From contig NZ_FMVM01000011.1 in assembly GCF_900102085.1 (NCBI RefSeq), positions 62,001 through 126,000 on the forward strand: a stretch of DNA of 64,000 nt, in the 5' to 3' direction. This DNA comes from Paenibacillus polysaccharolyticus. GTDB lineage: Bacteria; Bacillota; Bacilli; Paenibacillales; Paenibacillaceae. How positions within the stretch are numbered: position 1 is the first letter of the stretch; each line of letters opens with the position of its first letter. Below the pieces are notes generated by a model. The model was given only the letters and a program-made list of their open reading frames with translations. It was not told the DNA's origin and did no database searches. The position numbers were made by a program, and so were the translations under genes. This document shows positions 17,194 to 25,649 of this stretch, in pieces.

Positions 17194-18012
17194 ATGAGAA
17201 AACTTGCATTCAATGAATATGAAGCAGTATTGCCTTTGCTGGAGACGATTCGAAATCAAGCCGTATATGCACTTTCAGTGATTGACGGCACACAGCAGGG
17301 CAGCGTATTTGTAAATGAAGGAAACCGAATCACCTCTGCATTTATTACAAGTAGTGGTGGTTTCTACGGTGTGGCTGGAGACGAAACGAACGATGTTTTT
17401 GTTCGGGATGTCATTCAATATATGAATGATGAGTCGAATCATCCTGATTTTTTTGCTTTGGGTGTCAATACTCAGGCTTGGGAGAACCGGATGGATGTCT
17501 ATTCTATTCAACATTCCCGGAAAATCTCGCGTACATATTATCGTTTTAATCAAGGCCGTTTTATAAAGTCGTATGAGGAATTTGTTCAGTCTTATGGCAA
17601 GTCAGCTATAACTCCGCAAAAGCAATTTGAGTATTACCCTCTAGAACTCGATATCGCTACAAAATACAGAGAACATTTTTACCCTTATTATAAGCTTGTA
17701 TGGCCATCTGCCGAGAAGTTCTGTGCCCATGGAATCGGACATTTTATTATGAAAGATAAAGAATTGATTAGTGTCTGTACTTCCCCATATGTGGGCGGAG
17801 GCTATGCTGAGATTGACATTATTACGGTTGTAGAGTTTCAGCGACAAGGGCTAGCGAGTAAGTTGGGCATACTTTTTATTCAGGACTGTCTAGACCAAAA
17901 TCTTACTCCCAACTGGAGCTGTCATACCGATAATGCAGGATCGAACGAAATGGCTCAGAAATTAGGTTTTGAAAAGATAGGAGAACATTCGATGTATTGG
18001 TATCATGCATGA
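17194..18012 (+). CDS. GNAT-family acetyltransferase (GNAT_acetyltran type)
   Basis: A 272-residue protein with a divergent N-terminal half and a C-terminal GNAT core. The core has the acetyl-CoA segment EFQRQGLASKLG and a following SCHTDNAGSNEMAQKLGF, the usual end of motif B. ATG 17194 is used because AAGAGGA lies eight bases before it; the frame opens at 17140. The gene at 62.7 kb encodes a related protein with the same layout. These enzymes move acetyl groups from acetyl-CoA to amines; the substrate is unknown. Confidence 0.82.
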   Translation: MRKLAFNEYEAVLPLLETIRNQAVYALSVIDGTQQGSVFVNEGNRITSAFITSSGGFYGVAGDETNDVFVRDVIQYMNDESNHPDFFALGVNTQAWENRMDVYSIQHSRKISRTYYRFNQGRFIKSYEEFVQSYGKSAITPQKQFEYYPLELDIATKYREHFYPYYKLVWPSAEKFCAHGIGHFIMKDKELISVCTSPYVGGGYAEIDIITVVEFQRQGLASKLGILFIQDCLDQNLTPNWSCHTDNAGSNEMAQKLGFEKIGEHSMYWYHA

Positions 18013-18022
18013 TAGATGTAAC

Positions 18023-18067
18023 TAAAAAAAAGGCGATGTTATCCCATATGTTCTGAGGGACATCGCC
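18023..18067 (-). terminator. Terminator of the rmuC gene
   Basis: On the minus strand a GGCGATGT/ACATCGCC stem is followed by a run of T (A on the plus strand, 18024-18031). It lies 20 bases beyond the rmuC stop. Confidence 0.75.
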
Positions 18068-18087
18068 GAGTGTAATGTTCACGTTGT

Positions 18088-19389
18088 TTATTCTATGATA
18101 GCTTCTAAAAGGTTTTGAGATGACTCTGCACTGGGAAGTTCTTGAACGTTCCTTAACTTGCGCTCAATAGCACGGGTTCGAACGGAAGCTTGATCAATAT
18201 GGTTACTAGCCTCTTGTAATTTTTTCTGCGTTTTATCCAGAATATCACCAAACTTCCCGAACTCTGTCTTAACCCCACTAAGTACCTGCCAGACTTCACT
18301 TGAACTTTTTTGGATTGCGAGCGTTTGAAAGCCCAACTGCAAACTGTTCAGAACCGCAGTCAGTGTAGTAGGACCTGCAATAACGACTCGGTATTCTCTT
18401 TGAATGCTTTCCCAGAGCCCAGGTTTGCGCAGAACTTCGGCAAAGAGTCCCTCAATGGGCAGAAACATAATGGCAAAATCCGTTGTGTTCGGTGGATCAA
18501 TGTATTTATCTCTAATAGATTTAGCTTCATTTTTAATTTTGGTATCCAGAAGTTTGGTGTTTTCGCTGATGGCTTGACTGTTACCTTCTTCATAAGCATC
18601 CAGAAGTCGATGATAATCTTCAACAGGGAACTTGGAATCAATAGGTAAGTGTATAAATTGATTTTTATTATTCTTGTCAGGAATCTTAACTGCAAACTCT
18701 ACACGATCGTTGCTTCCTTTTTTAGTAATTACATTTTTATCGTACTGCTCTACCGTTAGGGTCTGATCTAATAAATTTTCTAATTGTAGCTCGCCCAGTG
18801 TACCTCTTGTCTTGACATTGGTCAAAACTTTCTTTAAATCTCCGACACCATTAGCGAGAGTCTGCATCTCTCCAAGGCCTTTATGTACAAGCTCTAATCG
18901 TTCACTCACCAGTTTGAAGGAGTCTCCTAATCGTTGTTCTAAAGTTGCATGTAACTTTTCATCAACTGTGGCTCTCATTTGCTCAAGCTTCTGGTTGTTA
19001 TCCTGCTGCAACTGCACTAACTTCTCTTCAACAGTTCCGCGAATACGTTCCAGTTTAGTTTCATTCATCGTGGTCATATCCGACAATCTTTTTGAAAAAC
19101 TATCTAGTTGATTCTTTTGCTGAGAGGCAACTTCTCCAATCGTGTTAATTAGTGATTGATTCATGTTTCCAATAGATTTGGCGAGCTCTTCCCGATTCAG
19201 TTTAGCGGCTACATTCGCTTCCTGCCGAATCTGAGTGGATTGTTCTGCAAGTAATTTTCGGATCTCTTCTTTTGTTTTCTCTAACTCCATTCTAAGCTCG
19301 GTTTGATCATTTCCATTCTGTTTCCTCAGATAAAGAGCGACAATCCCCAACATGATAAGTACGTTTAGAACTAAAAGGGCAGCTTGCAT
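18088..19389 (-). CDS. rmuC: DNA recombination protein RmuC
   Basis: The 433-residue protein has an N-terminal membrane anchor (residues 2-20), a long coiled coil (about 25-170) and the RmuC nuclease-like domain. Family blocks are visible: GTLGELQLENLLDQ, LPIDSKFPVEDY, and FLPIEGLFAEVL with VVIAGPTTL. RmuC is thought to limit inversions at short inverted repeats; the domain belongs to the PD-(D/E)XK group. AAGGAG precedes the ATG. It stands alone with its own terminator. Assignment is secure. Confidence 0.95.
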   Translation of the reverse strand: MQAALLVLNVLIMLGIVALYLRKQNGNDQTELRMELEKTKEEIRKLLAEQSTQIRQEANVAAKLNREELAKSIGNMNQSLINTIGEVASQQKNQLDSFSKRLSDMTTMNETKLERIRGTVEEKLVQLQQDNNQKLEQMRATVDEKLHATLEQRLGDSFKLVSERLELVHKGLGEMQTLANGVGDLKKVLTNVKTRGTLGELQLENLLDQTLTVEQYDKNVITKKGSNDRVEFAVKIPDKNNKNQFIHLPIDSKFPVEDYHRLLDAYEEGNSQAISENTKLLDTKIKNEAKSIRDKYIDPPNTTDFAIMFLPIEGLFAEVLRKPGLWESIQREYRVVIAGPTTLTAVLNSLQLGFQTLAIQKSSSEVWQVLSGVKTEFGKFGDILDKTQKKLQEASNHIDQASVRTRAIERKLRNVQELPSAESSQNLLEAIIE

Positions 19390-19560
19390 ACAATTCTCCT
19401 TCTTTCTTTAGATAAGCTAGATCAACCTATTCATTACATCTATACTTTTTCGTCATTTTTTGTACAAATCCTTTTTCGGTTATTAATGAAGTGTTAAATT
19501 TACCCGTTCTTAAATGAATTATAACTAGTCAGACATCCGAAGTGGGAATAATCAATCTCG

Positions 19561-19590
19561 TTGCCCCAATCCCTCCATTCCTGCTATAAT
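19561..19590 (+). promoter_or_regulatory. Promoter of the fusB-like gene
   Basis: TTGCCC (19561-19566) and a perfect TATAAT (19585-19590) are spaced by 18 bases. Transcription would start near 19597, giving a leader of about 215 bases before the coding region. Confidence 0.65.
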
Positions 19591-19596
19591 TCCCGT

Positions 19597-19812
19597 ATAT
19601 CGACTGCATTGGGGGTTATGACGTGGCAATAGGGATGATGCCGGATTGCTCGTTCGCTAGAAAGCCTTACGCAAAGCCTGAATAGGGGCGGACTTTGTGT
19701 AGGGCGCGACAACATGAGATCGTGTGCCCTGAAATCAACACCAATATCATGGTTCAACCCGCAGGCTTTGCACCTTATTTGCTCGACCACTATAAATAAG
19801 GGGCTGAAGGCC
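19597..19812 (+). promoter_or_regulatory. Structured 5' leader with competing stems and masked ribosome site
   Basis: Segment 1 (GCCTTACGCAAAG, 19664-19676) pairs with segment 2 (CTTTGTGTAGGGC, 19693-19705) over 13 bases including G-U pairs. An overlapping part of segment 1 (GCAAAGCCTG, 19671-19680) pairs perfectly with segment 4 (CAGGCTTTGC, 19762-19771). Segment 2 can also pair with 19721-19729. CCTTATTT (19773-19780) pairs perfectly with AAATAAGG (19794-19801), covering the AAGGGG ribosome site. These exclusive pairings fit translational attenuation of the downstream gene. Structures were found by eye; the mechanism is inferred. Confidence 0.6.
19623..19685 (+). CDS. Possible leader peptide of the fusB-like gene
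   Basis: A 20-codon frame starts with GTG seven bases after GGGGG (19611-19615) and stops at TAG 19683. Its sense codons run straight through pairing segment 1 of the leader, as in antibiotic-sensing leader peptides. A four-codon frame, ATG 19618 to TAG 19632, uses the same ribosome site and is an alternative. Confidence 0.45.
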   Translation: MAIGMMPDCSFARKPYAKPE

Positions 19813-20454
19813 ATGCAAACACCATTTATTCATAATCATCAGTTCAACTATATCTATAAACAAGCCGAATTTCTATTGAAAACGCTGCGCTCGGTCGTGG
19901 ACCTCAAAGTATTGGATACGGTCCGTTACACCGTCAGTACGAATGCCGTAGGCATCTTCGAGGATCTGACACTGGAACAAAAACAGCTGCTGGAGCAGCT
20001 ATCCACGTATGCGACGCCGCATGACGTGCAACTCTATCTGAATCAGCTTGAAGACTATCTGATTCCATACCCACAGGTCACAGCTAAGCAGATTCAGAAG
20101 TTGTTTCCAAAGGCGAAGAAGCTTAAGCTGCCTGATTTGGAATCCATCGATTATGTACACACCACGTACCTGAGATGGATCGACATTGCGACCAGCCGCT
20201 TGTTCATCGTGTACCCGCACGAAGGCAAATTCCTCGGGATTGAGGGACGAATTACGCCCACGAATAAGAAGGGGTACTGCATGTTCTGTCATCGCCATCA
20301 GGAACTGGGGTTTTTCAACGTGAAGACCAAGGCACAGTCGGCGGACAATTTTGCATCCGTTGGCCAGTATGTGTGTATAGATGATAAGGCGTGTAATGAG
20401 AGCATTACGGATATCAGCATGCTGGAGAAGTTTCTGCTTGCAACGATGAAATAA
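19813..20454 (+). CDS. FusB/FusC-family elongation factor G-binding protein
   Basis: A 213-residue protein with a helical N-terminal half and a C-terminal treble-clef zinc finger. The zinc ligands are C156-x2-C159 (CMFC) and C188-x5-C194. This is the fold of FusB, which binds EF-G and frees it from ribosomes stalled by fusidic acid. ATG 19813 is the expected start; the frame continues upstream to 19714 through the leader hairpins. A structured leader with its own promoter precedes it, which suggests drug- or stalling-dependent induction. Chromosomal homologues are common in Firmicutes and do not always confer resistance. Confidence 0.88.
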   Translation: MQTPFIHNHQFNYIYKQAEFLLKTLRSVVDLKVLDTVRYTVSTNAVGIFEDLTLEQKQLLEQLSTYATPHDVQLYLNQLEDYLIPYPQVTAKQIQKLFPKAKKLKLPDLESIDYVHTTYLRWIDIATSRLFIVYPHEGKFLGIEGRITPTNKKGYCMFCHRHQELGFFNVKTKAQSADNFASVGQYVCIDDKACNESITDISMLEKFLLATMK

Positions 20455-20530
20455 AGCTGGAGATTCGTGTGTACAAATATAAGCAAACTGGTCAAACGAC
20501 GTTAGTATCGTAAAATAGCACAAAACACAG

Positions 20531-20561
20531 GAAGGGTCGCTCAGTTGAGCGGCCCTTTTTG
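20531..20561 (+). terminator. Terminator after the fusB-like gene
   Basis: AGGGTCGCTCA pairs with TGAGCGGCCCT (one wobble) around a 2-base centre and is followed by TTTTT. Confidence 0.8.
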
Positions 20562-20703
20562 ATGTGTAATGCCGGGTGTTTTACTTACCATAACCGCTCA
20601 TGGCAAGCGGGAACGGGTGATTTATTTTACCAAAGGCGGAGCGGAATGTGAGGTGTTTATTTTATATCGTGAAAGCCACAGATGTACCTAACCATTAAAC
20701 CAT

Positions 20704-21300
20704 TTATTTTGCTGACTGTTCAGCAAATGCGCTGGCATAGTTAACGCCCAACTCGTACGCCTGATTCAGCAGTTCCTCATAGTGTTCCGGTAAGGCATCC
20801 ACGGTTTCGTACAAGAATTCAACCTTGGAGCGAGACACACCGCAATAATCGGCGATACCGACATTGAGCAGGTTTTGGATGGATTCACCGTAGTTACGCT
20901 TATTCACCTGTTCTTCAGTCACACCAGCCAGGGCAATCCATATAATCTGCTCATGATGCAACTTGTTCGAACCATAGGCAAAACTGTTGTTCATGACGCG
21001 GTCAATATACCCTTTCAGCATCGCTGGCAGATGCCACCACCACAGAGGGAAAACAAAAGCAATTGCATCGTGTTTCTTGAGCCGTGTAATTTCCGTTTCA
21101 ATCTGAGGGGAGAATCGCTGATTATCTTGCGTATAGTCAGGTTCATCTTCTGCCCGCAGGACCGGATCAAAACCAATCTCATGTAAATCCACGATTTCTG
21201 CTTGATGACCTGCTTCTGCTAGACCTTGAACGAAACGATCGGTGACCTGAAAGGTCAGGGAATCTTTGCGCGAATGAGATACCACTACTAATACGTTCAT
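20704..21300 (-). CDS. Flavodoxin-fold NAD(P)H oxidoreductase
   Basis: A 198-residue protein of the NQO1/MdaB/KefF-like family. It has the flavin phosphate loop at the N-terminus (VSHSRKDSLTF), the conserved FPLWWWHLPAMLKGYIDRV block that stacks on the isoalloxazine ring, and a third loop with ALAG. Such FMN/FAD enzymes reduce quinones and azo compounds with two electrons. The start may instead be TTG 21306. It diverges from an HxlR regulator, a common arrangement in which electrophiles or quinones induce the reductase. Confidence 0.88.
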   Translation of the reverse strand: MNVLVVVSHSRKDSLTFQVTDRFVQGLAEAGHQAEIVDLHEIGFDPVLRAEDEPDYTQDNQRFSPQIETEITRLKKHDAIAFVFPLWWWHLPAMLKGYIDRVMNNSFAYGSNKLHHEQIIWIALAGVTEEQVNKRNYGESIQNLLNVGIADYCGVSRSKVEFLYETVDALPEHYEELLNQAYELGVNYASAFAEQSAK

Positions 21301-21502
21301 TAACAATCACAACCTTTCTGGAGCTTGGTTCGGTAGCCAGAGCTCCTCTGCTGATGCTATTATAAACAGAGTTGAAAACATCTGGAAGTACGCACTTTAT
21401 TGTTCTATAGGGAGATGAAAGTACCCTAGGAGCATGAAATTTGAACGTGAAACTTAAATGTACCGACATGAGGCTCAGAAAGATATCGGAGGGAAGATCA
21501 AG

Positions 21503-21877
21503 ATGGAACAAGGCAAGACAAATAACGGGGCTCCCAAAAAATATAGAGTTGGCGTTGAAGCAGCGCTGGAAGTGATGGGTGGCAAGTGGAAGCCGCTCAT
21601 TATTTATCATTTGTTTACAGGGTGCAAAAGAACGTCGGAGCTGAAACGGTTAATCCCCGAGATTACGCAGAAAATGCTGACCACACAGCTGAGAGCGCTG
21701 GAAAAGGATGAGATCGTGCAGCGTAAGGTATACTCAGAGGTTCCTCCGCGAGTGGAGTATGAGCTGACAGCGTATGGATTGGGACTTAAACCTGCGCTGG
21801 ATCTTCTGTGTTACTGGGGGGAAGAGCATCTGGATAAGGTTTACGGGGATAAGTCGAAGGTGTTGGAGGATTTTTAA
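21503..21877 (+). CDS. HxlR-family transcription regulator
   Basis: A 124-residue winged-helix protein with the HxlR signature: ALEVMGGKWKPLIIYHLFTG at the start of the DNA-binding domain, then LKRLIPEITQKMLTTQLRALE and a wing with PPRVEYELTAYG. Cys is present in FTGCKR and LLCYWG, which could be redox-sensitive as in YodB/HypR relatives. ATG 21503 follows GGAGGG by nine bases; an earlier in-frame ATG at 21458 lacks a site. It probably controls the divergent oxidoreductase. Confidence 0.9.
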   Translation: MEQGKTNNGAPKKYRVGVEAALEVMGGKWKPLIIYHLFTGCKRTSELKRLIPEITQKMLTTQLRALEKDEIVQRKVYSEVPPRVEYELTAYGLGLKPALDLLCYWGEEHLDKVYGDKSKVLEDF

Positions 21878-21994
21878 TTCCAAGGAAACGTGAAGGGCAG
21901 GAGGTGAAGAAAAGGTATGGGAAGGCGCGCTTCGAGAGATCCATGAGGAAATGGGTTGCAGATTAATATGCATCAATAGAGAGGTGTGAGAAAT

Positions 21995-23119
21995 ATGATT
22001 AATGAACAATATTATGAGAAGCTTAATCAGGACGCAATAGATAATTATCTATTTTACAAACAAGAAGCTGAGGCAAAGGTACATAGAAGAGAGTATACAA
22101 CAAGTAAGCGGTATGACATTATGCCCTTTTGGTCTGAACGTGAGGGACAAATCCTTGGAGAACTTTCGAACGAAAGGACAGACACCTATTATGAGTTTGA
22201 TGATCAAGGCAGATTGCTGATATTGGCTTGTGACGATCTCATTGACGGCTATACGTATGTTACATATAAAGATGATCTGATAACGACACGAACATATGTT
22301 GAGGACACATTGGATGGAGTTAAGGAATATTGGTTGCAGGGCGGGCATATCTATCGATCCGTAGAATATCTTTCTCGGTTTAATAAAATTAACGTTGAAG
22401 AATATATTTACGAGGGCGACCTGCTTGTGCAAGTCTACCAGCCGCAATATGAAAATAATGAATATTACGAGCATCTTGTTCGAACGTATTTCGAATATGA
22501 TAACCAAGGTGTACTGCTACGAGTGTTAGATGGAACGCAAGGTGTGATCTATGTCAGAATGGCAGACGCAGAAGTTCAGACATTACGGGAAACGGTGAAA
22601 ATGGAACTCATGTTGGCGGTGAAGCAAACCATAGATACGCTCTGTGACTCTCCATCGGAAAGTTCCTATTGTTTCTTAGCCATCTACTTGCATGATGAAG
22701 TTCATGCAGTGTACTCGCCTATGTTCAACCCAGGTTGGAATGAGGTAAGAGAGGAACAGATAGAAGAAAAAGATGAGCATGATGAGTATTATTACTACGG
22801 ACTCTGGAGTTCAGGCGACCATCCACTGAATGATCAACAAGAGCTTGAGAATCATGATCTGATCCAGAGACTTCGAACTTTGATTATATACTGGCGCAGC
22901 AGAGGAGATTGGTTTGAGGAAGGCAAGCGCTTGTGGCAGGAGGTTGCTTACGAGATAAATGTAACGACCAACTGGCCCGAATACTCTAAACTCACAGACA
23001 ACTTTGTTGTGTTTGTTGAATGGGAAGCGATGGATATCATGAATGGAGATTTACATGCAAGCATACCTGCGAGCAAGCTTGAGTTGTTACAGTTAGAAGA
23101 CTTGGCACCCAACATTTAA
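21995..23119 (+). CDS. Hypothetical acidic protein
   Basis: A 374-residue soluble, acidic protein. The first half contains repeated blocks with YYEFDDQGRLL, YVTYKDDLI, YIYEGDLLVQV and YFEYDNQGVLLRVLDG, which look like degenerate YD/RHS-type strands. The second half is helical and rich in Glu and Trp. ATG 21995 follows GAGAGGTG. No known enzyme motif. It heads a row of five plus-strand genes of unknown function up to 25.5 kb. Confidence 0.6.
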   Translation: MINEQYYEKLNQDAIDNYLFYKQEAEAKVHRREYTTSKRYDIMPFWSEREGQILGELSNERTDTYYEFDDQGRLLILACDDLIDGYTYVTYKDDLITTRTYVEDTLDGVKEYWLQGGHIYRSVEYLSRFNKINVEEYIYEGDLLVQVYQPQYENNEYYEHLVRTYFEYDNQGVLLRVLDGTQGVIYVRMADAEVQTLRETVKMELMLAVKQTIDTLCDSPSESSYCFLAIYLHDEVHAVYSPMFNPGWNEVREEQIEEKDEHDEYYYYGLWSSGDHPLNDQQELENHDLIQRLRTLIIYWRSRGDWFEEGKRLWQEVAYEINVTTNWPEYSKLTDNFVVFVEWEAMDIMNGDLHASIPASKLELLQLEDLAPNI

Positions 23120-23165
23120 TAAAGTGCAACTAAATATAACCTAACCAAAAAAGGGGTGATAACTC

Positions 23166-23603
23166 ATTACATTCAAGACGATTTATCCAAGAGCTGTACT
23201 GCAATTAATTTGTATGTTCATGATTGTAGTTTTATTTTCTAGAAATGTTTTTTACGGTGAAAATGGTGTTATGAAATACATCGCTTTAGTTTTTTTCGTC
23301 TTTATTCTAGGTTATATCATCTTTCTAATCTGGCGTTTGCTGTTCACCAGACCTAGCATTACGCTGGAAAGTGATCATATCATCTCTACCAAATTACAGA
23401 AATATGATGCATCTCAGATTGAGTGTATTTATATGAACTACAGACGAATCGGGTTTAAACGCTATGGCAAACGGATTGTGCCAATGGATTTATGCTTTTA
23501 TTTTAAGGGAGATCAAGAAACCGCAGGTGTAGAAGCAGTCCGTGAATGGGCCGCGCGGAATGACAAAGAAATCAAACATAAATTTTTTCAATCCTGGGTG
23601 TAG
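23166..23603 (+). CDS. Hypothetical membrane protein, probable ATT start
   Basis: The first ATG of the frame (23214) lies inside the first membrane segment and has no ribosome site. The frame is open back to a stop at 23160, and ATT 23166 sits eight bases after AAGGGGTGAT, giving a 145-residue protein starting with a basic, amphipathic segment. Two membrane segments (about 14-31 and 40-60) are followed by a soluble domain of about 85 residues with YDASQIECIYMNYRR. Family not recognised. The unusual start is inferred from the site position. Confidence 0.55.
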   Translation: MTFKTIYPRAVLQLICMFMIVVLFSRNVFYGENGVMKYIALVFFVFILGYIIFLIWRLLFTRPSITLESDHIISTKLQKYDASQIECIYMNYRRIGFKRYGKRIVPMDLCFYFKGDQETAGVEAVREWAARNDKEIKHKFFQSWV

Positions 23604-23661
23604 ACCGGCATGTCTGTGAATGTAAGGGGACGTTGAGGTGGGAGAATCTGGAGGAGTAGCC

Positions 23662-24180
23662 ATGAAAACTATAGAACATTTGCTAACCAGCGATTGGTAT
23701 AAACAGGTCACGGCTGAACTTGTTCAGCTTAAACCTCAGGTGAAATTTGTGGAACATGCTAGTTATGAGTCATCTATGTTGATGGATTCTTTTAGAGAGC
23801 GCAAATATGTTCTGGAGGGCTTTAACGGCCCTGCTCCGACCGAAGAAGAATGTGTGCAGTGGATTATGGAACAGATTGCCGAGGACAAGGACGAGATTAT
23901 GTCTTATGTGGTAGCCAGGTTAGCGTTCAGTGAGCACTTGGATGATGATCCGGACGGAGAATTTGCTGATGGCGAAGAACTGGATGCAGGGGATCGGTCC
24001 GAAGTGGTAGAGGTGTTGGGATTTACGAGATCGGTTATCGCAAACACCATTATTGAGTATGATCTGGTGAAGAATCATCCAAAACAATTAACCGCCTTTT
24101 TCAAACGCACACGCATTCCCGGCGCAGCCAAATTCGCATCACAGATTAAAAAACTCTACAAACAGGAGCGATGCCTATGA
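23662..24180 (+). CDS. Hypothetical protein
   Basis: A 172-residue acidic soluble protein; the middle is rich in Asp and Glu (HLDDDPDGEFADGEELDAGD). ATG 23662 follows GGAGGAG; the frame extends to 23638. Its TGA overlaps the ATG of the DUF4085 gene (ATGA), so the two are translationally coupled and may interact. Function unknown. Confidence 0.6.
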   Translation: MKTIEHLLTSDWYKQVTAELVQLKPQVKFVEHASYESSMLMDSFRERKYVLEGFNGPAPTEEECVQWIMEQIAEDKDEIMSYVVARLAFSEHLDDDPDGEFADGEELDAGDRSEVVEVLGFTRSVIANTIIEYDLVKNHPKQLTAFFKRTRIPGAAKFASQIKKLYKQERCL

Positions 24181-25040
24181 AATACTTAACAAAAGAGTGG
24201 TACGATACGTGCCAGCAAACAGGGCTTCATTTTGGGTTGAGAGTACATAAAGGCGCGGGGGCGCTGGATGAGGCTCTTTTCCAGAGACTGTACAAACGGA
24301 AGGGAAAAGAACATGTAAAGCAAGAGCGTGAGATATACGATACCGATCCACGTTTCATGCTGGAGAGTGATGGTCAAGTGATGACCCGTGCAGACAAAGC
24401 TTTTAGCGGGGAAGAGATCACGGTGGAAGATCAGATGGTGTATCACATGCCGCCGGAAGAGCGAGCGCATATTGAGAAGCTGATTGCCGAGTATGATGTC
24501 CGTCCTGCTTTTGATGAGAAGCAATGTAAAGACAAGTATAAAGAAGCGATGGAGTGGAATTTCCAATACCATGCGGAGAAACTGCCTGCTGACATCTTGA
24601 AACAGATTGCAGACATCCGTGTGTTTGCACTGGGATACTGCACGAGCGAAGTTATGCAGCAGCTTAAGAAAAAGAGTGCAGAGAATACCCAAGAGATGGA
24701 ACGTATCGGACAAGAATACAGGGAAGCGATGGTGAACCAGAATATTGCGGATGATGTTCATCGTCTGGTGCAGTTTCATGATTGCAAGGTGACTGAGCTA
24801 TTGCACGCCGATAATCTGGTTATCAATTTTGACAACCGGGGAGGCTTCACTGAAATGAATAAACTCACGTTGATTGCACCTGAAATTCTTAAGCAAGAAG
24901 GTGAGGTTGTGGGCAGTCATTGGTTGTACCAAGAGCTGTACCGAATCGATCAGGGATACGAACTGCATGTTCTTTTGGATGGGGAACCTATGCCTGAATT
25001 GATCGTAAGTTGTACCGATATCATCGCCGAGACTGAGTGA
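24177..25040 (+). CDS. DUF4085-family protein
   Basis: The 287-residue protein begins MKYLTKEWYDTCQQTG, the hallmark opening of DUF4085, has a helical middle and a C-terminal part (DDVHRLVQFHDCKVTELLHADNLVI...) that resembles the beta-rich domain seen in many small Bacillales proteins. The start overlaps the previous gene by four bases with AGGAG upstream. No biochemical role is known for this family. Confidence 0.72.
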   Translation: MKYLTKEWYDTCQQTGLHFGLRVHKGAGALDEALFQRLYKRKGKEHVKQEREIYDTDPRFMLESDGQVMTRADKAFSGEEITVEDQMVYHMPPEERAHIEKLIAEYDVRPAFDEKQCKDKYKEAMEWNFQYHAEKLPADILKQIADIRVFALGYCTSEVMQQLKKKSAENTQEMERIGQEYREAMVNQNIADDVHRLVQFHDCKVTELLHADNLVINFDNRGGFTEMNKLTLIAPEILKQEGEVVGSHWLYQELYRIDQGYELHVLLDGEPMPELIVSCTDIIAETE

Positions 25041-25061
25041 GGGGATGGGGGAAGGGAACAT

Positions 25062-25499
25062 TTGAGAACTAGCACGATTGAAACCAGACTTTCCACAAGA
25101 TATGATGAGCTTGATCCTGAACAAAAGGGCAACAAAAATACAGAGTTCGCTGATATTATTATCGATGGACAATCGGTCTTCTATAGGATGCGAAAAAAGC
25201 ATGATCTGGTTCCCTGTTTGGGATGGGGGAGTGATGAATATCAGCTACTGTTGCTTGATTATTTTTTGCTTAGAAAGCCGCATGAATTTATGTATTATCG
25301 CTATCCCATCCTTGTATGCCCTGGGTGTGGCGATGAGGAATGTGGGTATGTTTCAGTGAAGATCGATCGTGAAGATGATATCGTCATTTGGAAAGATTTT
25401 ATGCTAGATGACCAAAAACTTCAGGTGGGTCCATTTTATTTTGAGTGGGAGAACTATGAACATGCGATCCTTAACACTTTTCGTATGGCAGGGATATAG
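25062..25499 (+). CDS. Hypothetical protein with CPGCGDEECG cluster
   Basis: A 145-residue protein starting with TTG after GGGGGAAGGG. A cysteine cluster, CPGCGDEECG at about residues 86-95, looks like a zinc-binding knuckle, and the flanks (YYRYPILV, YVSVKIDRE, FYFEWENYEHAI) are strand-rich. The pattern recurs in small Bacillales proteins of unknown role. It follows the DUF4085 gene by 21 bases and ends the row; a strong terminator comes next. Confidence 0.6.
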   Translation: MRTSTIETRLSTRYDELDPEQKGNKNTEFADIIIDGQSVFYRMRKKHDLVPCLGWGSDEYQLLLLDYFLLRKPHEFMYYRYPILVCPGCGDEECGYVSVKIDREDDIVIWKDFMLDDQKLQVGPFYFEWENYEHAILNTFRMAGI

Positions 25500-25584
25500 T
25501 AGTTTGGATCAGATGAAAATAAATCTACGCAGCATAGTGTGTACCTTTCTTGCTTCGGATGCGTTATTTGTAACTCTTGCATGT

Positions 25585-25630
25585 AAAAAAGAGATCATCC
25601 CTGTTCGCACAAAGGCATGATCTCTTTTTT
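25585..25630. terminator. Strong bidirectional terminator
   Basis: AAAAAAGAGATCAT (25585-25598) pairs perfectly with ATGATCTCTTTTTT (25617-25630). It separates the convergent 25.1-kb gene and the anti-sigma gene. Confidence 0.85.
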
Positions 25631-25649
25631 TAACTATAGCCCTGCATTT

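Noticed and set aside
20569..20691. 40-codon frame starting ATG between the fusB-like gene and the oxidoreductase gene
   Set aside because: It has protein-like composition, but no ribosome site, and it lies between a terminator and a convergent gene end. Not enough support.
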